A stretch of 20,452 nt of DNA from a virus: positions 1 to 20,452 of IMG/VR virus record IMGVR_UViG_3300006789_005095. One strand, 5' to 3'. Numbering within the stretch: position 1 is the stretch's first letter; every line of letters starts with the position of its first letter. This document shows positions 8,208 to 17,600 of the stretch, one piece after another. The position numbers were made by a program, and so were the translations under genes. The notes under the pieces were generated by a model. It saw nothing but the letters and a program-made list of their open reading frames with translations, did not search any database and was not told where the DNA came from.

Positions 8208-11200
8208 ATGGCCGTAAATAAATACATGAAGCCGGCTGAACAGCCTTTGTTAGATACTTATGTACCTCTTCCGTTTAAGGAATTGTCTTTAGCATACGCT
8301 ACAAAACAAAAGGAACATAATGACGCAGAAGAATTAGCAGGTAGTTTAGATGATAAGATTTTAAAAGTAAGAGCATCTACTCCTTTACATACTAGAGAGT
8401 TACTGAGAATTAGAACTGAGTTAGATACTGAATTAAACGATCTGATTACTAAGCATAATGGACGATATGCTGATATGGTTCCTTCACTTAATAAAATAAA
8501 GAAGAGAATTGATCAAGATTTTACTGATGGAAATTTATTTGCTATTAAAGAAACTACAAAACGTAAAGGAAAGTTAGATAAAGAAATAGAGAAACAAGAA
8601 AGTAAAGGAACTTATAGTGATGAGTATAGCCCTTGGTTAGGAGGAGAAGCTGAGTTTTCTCATTTTTATAATCAAGGTCTAGTTTCTGATGGTTCAGGAG
8701 GATATACATGGGATACAGATGCTAGTGCAGGATTTGAAACTAGGCCTGATGGAAGTCAAGTTCTAAAAACATATGAATATACTGGTTTACACAAAGGCTC
8801 AGAACAACTTAAGATTGCTAATGAGAATACATTTGATAAGATAAAACCAGATCTAAACTCATGGATGGAAAAAACTGAGAAGGGAGAAATGACAAAAAAT
8901 GAACTTAAACAAATCTCTTTATCTAAAATTTATAGAGCAGCTCATAATGACCATCCATATTATCCAGATGATTTCCAACAAGAATTAGATCTTATTGTAC
9001 ATAACTGGATGAAACCAGAAGCTGTATTATCATCAGCTATGAATGCTATTGATAATATATTTGGAGTAAATCCTACAGATGCTGATGTTAAAGAAGCTAA
9101 ACAGGATGCTATAGACGGGTTAAATGCAGATCAAATAGGAGAAGACGGTTATAACGGAACAGCTTATAATTGGGCTAAAACAGCTTATGTAGGATCTATG
9201 GGTGAGAAGTACTTAATGACTGATCAAGCATATTCACATACATTTGATGATAATTATGGTAATAAGAATAAGAATGCAGTACCAAGAACTGATTGGGTAC
9301 CAATAGTTGAAAGTACAACTCCATTTGTACAGGCTGGAAAACCTAGAGATATACATGGAGATTATATAAATGAGTCTTCTAATCCAATAGCAGAGTATCT
9401 AAAAATTGTAGATACTAATAAAAAGACTCTTATGCAGATTAATCAGGAGTATCAAGACATAGTAAACAGCGGTGCTAATTTAGATGATGATTATATAGAT
9501 GAATGGCAAGAGAAAATTAATACAGCAGAGTATCAATATGATGCTTCAGCTTTTGCTGCAGTTAATTTAATTCAAGACGCAGCTACCAATCTAGGTCTAC
9601 GAAAAAGAGGAAATTATCTAATATACCATCAAAACGGAACAAGAAAACAAGTCCTAATAGGAAGTACTGATTACAATCTAAATGGATGGGCAGCTGTTCA
9701 ATTTGATGATAATGGAGTACCGTATGATGTAGAAGATTCAGATTATAGAAACCTTAGACGACCAGGAAGTGCTTATAATTATCTTGATGTAAGTCACGGA
9801 TTACTAGCAGGAGTTTATCATATAGAAGCTAATTCTGGTAATTCACCTTTATTTGATGAAGCGGATAGAATACAAGCCTCTATGGGTACAGACGGATACT
9901 TTGGAGGAAGATCAATCAAATTACCTATGTTCTCTACAACAAGTAGTAAACAAATGGATGAAAGTATACTTACTAATCTAGTTACGACATTGTCTAAAGA
10001 AGATCAATATTTTAGAACTAGCTCAGGAACAGAAGTTACTCTTAAAGATCTTATAACTGGAGTTGATATTGGAGGAGACACAAAGAAGATTGATCAAGAT
10101 ATTATAGATGACTTTGATAAATATGTAAAAACTACGCAATGGACAGCAGTTCCTGATCCGGCTACAGGTAGTTACCTTGGAGTAATAACTATACCGTTAA
10201 AAAATCCTTCTGGAACGAATGCTACAATGAATCTTTATTACCCTGCTCCAAAAGAAGTAATGGAAACTTGGAGAAGACAGGGAGAATATGAAGAAGTTCT
10301 TGATGAAGATTTAGGAACTACTCATAAGATAACAAGACCTAGAACAGCTGTAGAAAAAGCTAAATGGGATGATATATTCCATGCACAGTTAGATATTCAA
10401 AGAGCGATCTCTGTACCAGGAAATGTACAAATGAGTTCATATGAAGATGGTGAAGGTAATCCATTAGGATTCTTTTATTTTTCAGAGCTGCCTAATGGCC
10501 AACCTATTCTAAATGAACAGTATATGTTCCAACCACAAGCAGGATTAATTGCAGGTATAAACCCGCAAGATGGAAGTACTATATATACTACTGGAAATGA
10601 ATTATATAATGTAGATACTGATGTAGATAAATTAGGATATTTAATTTCTTTAAATGATCCTAATATGGAAGCTAGTAGAGCCTTTTGGATGAATCAGGCC
10701 CAAGCGCCTGAAACACCTATAGCTGTTGAAGGAAGCACTCTTCAAGAGCCTGCAACCGGTGTTGGTTCAGATGTCTCAGGTAAACCATTTGTTACACAGT
10801 TAAGGAAAGGACAATACATGTTCCCTGATGATAGATTAGAAGGTACAGATGATATACTTAATTATGGAGGGATTACAAAGGATGTCGTAGGATTACAAAA
10901 ACAAACTGCAGTAATATTTGCTGAAGCAGGTAATAAATATAATGTAGATATGATAGACTTTATGGAGAAAGAGTTAGATAAGATAGAAGCTGATGGAGAA
11001 ACACATGTTGAATTAGCAGATGGGTCAAAAATAACATTAGCACATGCTATTAATCAAGGATATGTAACTTTACAACCTGTCTCTGGAGGAACGTCTAGAT
11101 ACATGGACCAAGGGTTTAGAGTACCTTTAGCTAGTGGAGCTCGAACTTATGAAAAACAACTTAAAATGTATAATGAGTGGGTAGACGGTGGAAAAAATGG

Positions 11201-11621
11201 GCCGCCTGTTGCTAATCCTGCAGAAGGAGGATTCCATGTGATGGGACAAGCTGCAGATCTAGACCAGAACGAAGCTATGTATGATTGGGTCTTTACTACG
11301 ACGGGAGATGTAGTAGGAATAGGAGGACTAAATGCAGGAGTTAATACTGTATACCAAGGTCTAGACGCAACTCAGAAAACTGTAACTGGAATATTAGCAA
11401 GTGAGCTGCAAAAAGATGATGGAACTAAGATCTTCCCAAATTTCAAAAACGCTAGTTTAAAAACATTATTTACTTCACTAGATAAAGCACATTCCAGTTC
11501 ACCGCGACCACTTCTAGGACCAGGATTAAAACAGTTTGATCAAGAATGGTGGCATTGGTCACAAGGAGAAATTACAGGAACACCAGCGGCTACGTATACG
11601 TATCCGTCATGGGCAAATTAA
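8208..11621 (+). CDS. Predicted virion cargo protein with C-terminal M15-type murein peptidase domain
   Basis: This protein has 1,137 residues; its ATG follows the previous TAA by 2 bases. The N-terminus (PLLDTYVPLPFKEL at 13-26, then charged helices to about 130) is typical of a Bacteroidetes/crAss-like phage family coded beside the tail genes. The middle (about 130-900) is mixed helix and strand with no motif I can name. The C-terminal 200 residues carry the LAS-family metallopeptidase signature of Peptidase_M15 (VanY/D,D-carboxypeptidase and phage L-Ala-D-Glu endopeptidase type): SGAR at 976-979 with Q984, HVMGQAAD with metal ligands H1010 and D1017, and EWWHW with catalytic E1113 and ligand H1116. 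It probably cleaves a peptidoglycan stem peptide. There is no signal peptide or holin-like segment, and the domain is fused to a large virion-type protein, so I infer local wall opening during DNA entry and not lysis. Exact bond specificity cannot be told. Confidence 0.7.
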   Translation: MAVNKYMKPAEQPLLDTYVPLPFKELSLAYATKQKEHNDAEELAGSLDDKILKVRASTPLHTRELLRIRTELDTELNDLITKHNGRYADMVPSLNKIKKRIDQDFTDGNLFAIKETTKRKGKLDKEIEKQESKGTYSDEYSPWLGGEAEFSHFYNQGLVSDGSGGYTWDTDASAGFETRPDGSQVLKTYEYTGLHKGSEQLKIANENTFDKIKPDLNSWMEKTEKGEMTKNELKQISLSKIYRAAHNDHPYYPDDFQQELDLIVHNWMKPEAVLSSAMNAIDNIFGVNPTDADVKEAKQDAIDGLNADQIGEDGYNGTAYNWAKTAYVGSMGEKYLMTDQAYSHTFDDNYGNKNKNAVPRTDWVPIVESTTPFVQAGKPRDIHGDYINESSNPIAEYLKIVDTNKKTLMQINQEYQDIVNSGANLDDDYIDEWQEKINTAEYQYDASAFAAVNLIQDAATNLGLRKRGNYLIYHQNGTRKQVLIGSTDYNLNGWAAVQFDDNGVPYDVEDSDYRNLRRPGSAYNYLDVSHGLLAGVYHIEANSGNSPLFDEADRIQASMGTDGYFGGRSIKLPMFSTTSSKQMDESILTNLVTTLSKEDQYFRTSSGTEVTLKDLITGVDIGGDTKKIDQDIIDDFDKYVKTTQWTAVPDPATGSYLGVITIPLKNPSGTNATMNLYYPAPKEVMETWRRQGEYEEVLDEDLGTTHKITRPRTAVEKAKWDDIFHAQLDIQRAISVPGNVQMSSYEDGEGNPLGFFYFSELPNGQPILNEQYMFQPQAGLIAGINPQDGSTIYTTGNELYNVDTDVDKLGYLISLNDPNMEASRAFWMNQAQAPETPIAVEGSTLQEPATGVGSDVSGKPFVTQLRKGQYMFPDDRLEGTDDILNYGGITKDVVGLQKQTAVIFAEAGNKYNVDMIDFMEKELDKIEADGETHVELADGSKITLAHAINQGYVTLQPVSGGTSRYMDQGFRVPLASGARTYEKQLKMYNEWVDGGKNGPPVANPAEGGFHVMGQAADLDQNEAMYDWVFTTTGDVVGIGGLNAGVNTVYQGLDATQKTVTGILASELQKDDGTKIFPNFKNASLKTLFTSLDKAHSSSPRPLLGPGLKQFDQEWWHWSQGEITGTPAATYTYPSWAN
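11082..11582 (+). other. Peptidase_M15 / LAS metallopeptidase domain
   Basis: Approximate domain, residues 959-1125 of the second cargo protein. S976-G-A-R979 corresponds to the substrate-binding SxxR motif, H1010-x6-D1017 (HxxGxAxD form) supplies two zinc ligands, and E1113-W-W-H1116 supplies the catalytic Glu and third ligand. All key residues are present, so the domain should be active. About 95 residues separate the second and third motifs, which seems rather long and suggests an insertion (VVGIGGLNAGVNTVYQG region). Confidence 0.8.
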
Positions 11622-11624
11622 GAA

Positions 11625-11640
11625 AAACTAAAATTAGTTT
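11625..11640 (+). other. Small A/T hairpin directly before the giant gene
   Basis: AAACTA (11625-11630) and TAGTTT (11635-11640) are inverted around AAAT in the 22-base gap, ending three bases before the ATG at 11644. The stem is weak (one G-C pair). The site lacks a Shine-Dalgarno, and the A-rich bases before the ATG are the usual Bacteroidetes start context. It could modulate initiation, or be chance. Confidence 0.25.
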
Positions 11641-11643
11641 AAA

Positions 11644-14600
11644 ATGAGTAATGGAAAAGATAAACCAAATAAAAGGGGTAAGATAACTATTCCTACGGCT
11701 AATGTACAATCTTCATTAGATCCGATCACAAATTTACCAGTAATCCAGGAACATATTGTTCCGCCAGATGTTACTGATTCATATGACTTATATAGAAGTG
11801 TTAATCCAGGAACCCATCCTGGCCAACTGAATACTCCAGATGTTAGTGAGCTTAACTTCTATGGTATGGATGATGTTACTTGGGATGTAGATCGACCAGA
11901 TAAGATAGATTATCGAAGAGCCATGAATCAGAGTGGTTGGGAACAGTTTGGAGCATTCTTAAATCAGTCTATAATAGGAGAAGTAATAGGAGGAACTGTA
12001 GAAGGGATTGGCGCACTTATGGATTATCCAATTAATTGGATAATAGAAGCATATACTGGTAAAAAGCAGTACCAAGATTATGAAAACGGTCTTACTAGAA
12101 TAGGATCTGGCGTTCGAGAATGGACGATGGATGCTACTCCAATTTATCAAAAATCTACAGCAAAATGGAATCCATCTGACTCTGGATGGTGGGCTCAAAA
12201 TGGTGTATCTGTAGCTTCTACACTTTCTTTATTAATTCCAGCTGCTGGAGCTGTAAGAGCAGTTGGTATGGTAGGAAAGATGGGGAGAATGGTAGCTGGA
12301 GCAGGTAAGCTCTCTAAAAGCGCTAGGGTTGCAAAGACATTTGCAAAAGCTGAAAATCTAATGACTTTAAGTAAAACTGGTAAATGGCTTGCTAAGTCAA
12401 CAGTTATGGGAGTAAGTATGCGTCATATGGAAAACTTCCGAGAAGCTTCGGAAACTTATAAGGTTTCACTAGATAAAAATTATGAGTTTTTAAGGAAAGG
12501 AGATAATTTAGAAAATTTCTTAAACTCTGGTGAAGGAGAAAAATTTAAAGCTGAAAATGGCTTTAAAGATAATTCAGAGGTCAGCGCACAAATAGTAGCA
12601 AACTATTTAGCTAGTAATGCAGCATCACACTCTTATAATATGAATTGGGCTAATGTAGGATTTGATATATTACAATCTGCATTATTTTTAAAAGGAGCAA
12701 GAATAGGAAGAACACGTACTGGTGCATTTTCTAGACCGTCTAAAGCAGTTACAAAAGCTCAGAATAACACACTGAAAAATCCTAAAATCCCAAGAACTAA
12801 AGTTGGTAAATTTGTTAAGTGGGCTAAACCTGTAGTACCATGGGCTGCCTGGTCTTATTCAGAAGGTATGGAAGAGCAATGGAACTTTATTTCTATGCAA
12901 GAAGGAATTAGAAAAGGAGATATTATGGCTGGAAACACTGGATGGATGAATGAAGGTTTTATGCCACACGAGATGGGCTTTGGCGCTAGGATAAAACGAT
13001 ATTTTGCGGATGATGAATTATGGACTTCAACATTATTTGGTTCAATAGGAGGGGGTGTCTTTACCACTGTTTCTAATCTAAAGAATAGGAAAGCTCAAGC
13101 TGCGCTAAACGAGCAACGAATTATAGAGATAGGACAACGATCAGAGTTTATTCAGAAAGCTTTAGATAAGAAAAATGCTGCTTTAGAAAGAGGAGACGTA
13201 AATGCAGCAGAAGAACAAGATATGTTATTAGGAATGAATCTTGCAATTAGCGCTGCGAATGCGGGAAATGTAGATATGTTAATTGAGATGCTTAATGATC
13301 CAGCTTTTGAGGAGACTTTAGAAAAAGCCGGAGTCCCAAAAGCTGAGGTAGAAGCTAACAAAAACTCGTTAATTAAGATAATAGAAAATACAGAAAAGGT
13401 ATACCAGAAGTATACTAATAGACTTACAGATAAAAAGTGGGGTCCTGGAACCGCGCAAGCATTAACACAGTTAGAAACGTTAGTTAATATTTATGATGAA
13501 CTTGTTAATAATGTAACTACTCAACTTGCTGATAATGAGCAAAATGATGTATACAGTAAAGAACAATTTAGTATTGGCCCAAATACTAAAGCGCGATATG
13601 ATGCTATGACTTCTCGAAAGATGTTAGAAGAGCAATTAGAATCTTATGAAGCTATGAGAACTAGAGCTGCAGCGCAGAGCCAAGATAAAAGTCTTACAAA
13701 ACAGGAAAGAAAAAACGCTGAAGAAATAACAAAAGCTATAGATAATATACTTGAACCTTATAAGGCTAAGTTAGCAGAAGCTCAGAAAGACGAAATAAAA
13801 TTAAAAGCTGAATCTCAAGAAACTTATGATTCAAAAGCACTTGCTGCAGAAAATAAGTTTTTAGATACTATTAATTCTGGAGGAGAACAAAGTTTAAAAG
13901 CAAAGAAAGAAGAATATAAATATCATAGAGATACTGCATGGCAAGCTATGCAAGATATATTAAATGGAGAATCTATTAAAACAAAAAATAAAGAAGGTAA
14001 GATTTCTGATACAAGTTTTAAAGGAAAAGAGGATCAAAATACTAAGCTTAGAGACGATGCTACAGTTAATAATGAAGAAGCTATTAAAGTATCTGTTGAG
14101 AATAGAGCAATATTAGAAGATTTTAGAACTCTAATAACTGAGAATCCTGATATTACTGAAGATCAAGTGAGAGATTTCTTTGCGCAGTATCCTGATAATG
14201 CATACATTCAAGAACAAGGTAGAGAAATATTAAATAATTTTATAAGAAGTTCTGTAAATAATTCAATGCATACTATGTATGAAGAATTATATGCACAAGC
14301 AAATCAAACATCTAAAGAAGTAAGTGAACATATAGATGAAAAAATTGAAGCTTTAAAGAAAGAAATATTTGATCCTAAAATTAGTCGGAAAGAACAAGCT
14401 CGTAGAGTTCAAATGGAACAAGATTATAAAGAAGCTGGAGCGAGGGGAGCTAAAATCTTATACGGCGTATCTGAGAGTCAAGACTATTTAATAAAAAACC
14501 TATTTGATAATTATACTACAGTAGTTCCAGTAGTATGGGGAGAAAAAGTAGGAGCTATCTATAGAGATACAAAAACAAATGAACTTATATTTAGAGAAGG

Positions 14601-17600
14601 CGCAACAAATAAAGAGTACATTATTCAAGAAGAGATCTCAAATAAAGAATTTTTAGATAGTAACGGTAAATTAATGGAGGGTCCTTCTCTAGGGTATCTC
14701 GATATGCTCTTATTAAGAGATTCAAATTATAATATTAATATAGTAGAAGATGGAAGAACATTTAATATAGAAGGAGAATACTTTAATAATTTAGCAAGTG
14801 ATCCTACTACAGCTATTGAATACGACACAGATGCAAACGTTGTTTCAGTAACATTAACAAAATGGGATGGAACAAAAGTAACTTTTACTAGCCCAGGAAT
14901 TACATATGAACTAGCAGATCTTATAGAAACTTTAGAAGCCGTTAAAAGAACTAGATTTAATGAGTTAGTTAAAGATGATTTTTTAATTATTGAACATGAA
15001 GGAAAAGAATATATTATAAGTTATGAAGAACAGGGTTTAACAGCTAAAGATATAAATGGAAAGCCTTTAAAAGATAATTTAAATGAAATCATATTAAGAA
15101 AAGCTAATATTCAACTTAGCAATGCTATACAAAATGAAATTAATAACCTTAAAACAGAATACAATGAAACAATCACAGCTACTAATGCTGTTGCCAGCCC
15201 AGTTACAGAAACAAATCTTATGTCTCCCGAAATGGGAGAGAGTGAAAACGCTCAAGAAGCTGAGAAGCGGGAAGAATCCAAAATCATTGCGACCAATACA
15301 ACGGTTAACCCAAAACCCAGCGTAAAACAATCTAAGACTGAGCAGCAAGAGCAAGAACGATTATTAACTATCCAAGAAAATAAAGTTGAGATAGGTCAAA
15401 GCACTTCCGATGAGAAGACTGCACCAATAGAAGCTTCAGATACTAGGCTTGAAGAGCTTAGAAATGAAGTAAAAGCTTTACGAGCACAATTAGAAACTGA
15501 AGAAGGTAGAACTCATGGTGGTTTTATACGGTCAAAAATTGCAAAGTTAGAAGCAGAGATAAAACAACTGGAAGCTGTTGACGAACAACTTCAAGTTATT
15601 GAGGCTACTACAAATACACAAACTGGCCAAACAACTGAAGAACAAGAAAGTACTATAGTTACTGATAATACTCCTACTACAGCTGGAACAGTAGTGCTTA
15701 ATAAAACTTATCCGCGTGCATGGTCTCAACAATTTATGGGAGTTCCTGAATCTGATAAGTCAATAGCTCCTAAAGGATTTTTAACTCTGAGAGACGCAAA
15801 TGGTAATTTAATTCCTGTTTATTCTAGTACTAGCGGTGCTGCATATGTAATTAAGAATGCTAAAGATATGTCGAATGAAGAGCGTAGATTATTAAGCGAA
15901 GGCTCTGAAAGAATTAAGACATTACATTATTTTGAACCTCAAGTAGATTCAAATAATAATACAATACTAGAAGGAAGTCGAGTTATTGAATCAGAAAGTC
16001 TTAAACAATATCAAAGAGAAGGTGAATTTCAGGTTATTGTATTTAAAGCAGACGCAATAAAAGAGTCTGATATAATCAGGATGGATTTAACTAATAGTGC
16101 TGAAGTTGGAATTGGGACAAATATAATCCTTAGAGTAGAGCCTAGTAATCCTTATTACAAACCTCCTACTGCAGAACGAGAAGCAAGTATTGTAATTACT
16201 GTAAGGCTAGCTTCTAATCCATCTATTATTTTAGCAAAATTAACTAAGGGTGATAGGTTTAGAGTGCAGAATGCAAAGCTAAGAGCTAAGATTGAAAAGA
16301 TGTATAAAGGAGAACGAACTGTTGATATTCAAGCCAAGATAGCAGGAAAGACAAATGGTTTTGTTATTAACCAAAAAACTAATGGGGGTGAATCTTTACA
16401 ACAACCAATCTCTATATTAGGACCAGATATAACTCTTGGAATACACCAAGGAGAATCAGGTATTGTATATAATAATACTGATATACCTAGCTATAAGTCT
16501 GTATATTCTGAAAATGGATATATATATGCAGCTATTAAATCTGCGAGTGGTAGAATGGTACCTGTAAGAATAGCAACTTCTACATTAAGCGAGGCTGCAG
16601 TTCAAGTTATTTTAGATACACTTACTAATGATACTATAACCGCTAAAGATAAACAAGCTATTGTAAATCAAATAGTTCATATTCCATTAGGATCCAGAAA
16701 AGATGATAACTTTAAATTGGGAGGTAAGATGAAAAGAATTCTTGCAATGGATAACTTTGTTTTAAAAATCCCATTTGGTGAGGGAAGAGTGATTGGGATC
16801 CAGTATAATATGGAAGGAAGTGAACAATATAAACGTAATAATTTAAAGAATGCTTTAGAAGGTAAAGAATTCTTTTTTAAATTATATGATGAACAAGGTA
16901 ATTTAACATCAGGTGAAGGCGCAGTAATCGGAACAGCTGGATCCTCAGTTCAAAGAAATTCATTATTAAGTAGTAAACTTTTAGAGCTACAACCAGGAGA
17001 GATTAAAGCAGCTATATTAGAACACTTAAGCTCTAAGGTTTATCATGTTGAAAAAAATAAGATTAATACTAAAGATGAATACTTTAGTCCTTTACGTCAA
17101 GAACCTTTTAAGAATTATTTAGATTATTTAGGTGAATCAGGAATCTTAACAACAGATATTCCAGGAGTAAATGAACAACAATTTCATCATGCTGCTATTT
17201 ATGTTGAGGTAAGCGATGAAATTATAGAAGCATCTCAATCTGATGTACCATCTTTTATGACAGGTGCTGTAGAAGTAATGGGAACTCCAGAGATTATAAT
17301 TGAGCAAGAACAACAAACATTAGAAGATTTATTAGCGGGACAAGTTCCAGATGAATTAAAAGATAAAAAAACTGAGACGCCAGGTAAGGGTAAGATTGAT
17401 GAGATAAATCCAGATAATATAGATGATGAGTTTAAGTTAAGAAAATATGAAGATTTTGAAGGTAATTATGATATTATCACAGAAGGAGAAAAAGCTTGGT
17501 TCTTATCCAGATTTGGGGAAGAAGGTTTAGAATTAATAAATAGAGTTAAGTATTTAATGCTTAAGGATGGACGTCAGGCTTATGGTTATTACCATAAAGG

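Noticed and set aside
10615-10633. DTDVD in the second cargo protein as an RNA polymerase DxDxD loop
   Set aside because: It sits in a short Asp-rich stretch (NVDTDVDKL) with none of the flanking polymerase blocks; most likely chance.
11959-13361. Antisense ORFs at 11959-12198, 12855-13067 and 13152-13361
   Set aside because: They overlap the continuous giant reading frame, are short and have no family resemblance.
15094-15354. Antisense ORF (86 aa) and a + strand out-of-frame ORF over 15122-15325
   Set aside because: Both lie wholly inside the giant gene, in its low-complexity linker, and look like shadows of the composition shift. They have no start context or recognisable domain.
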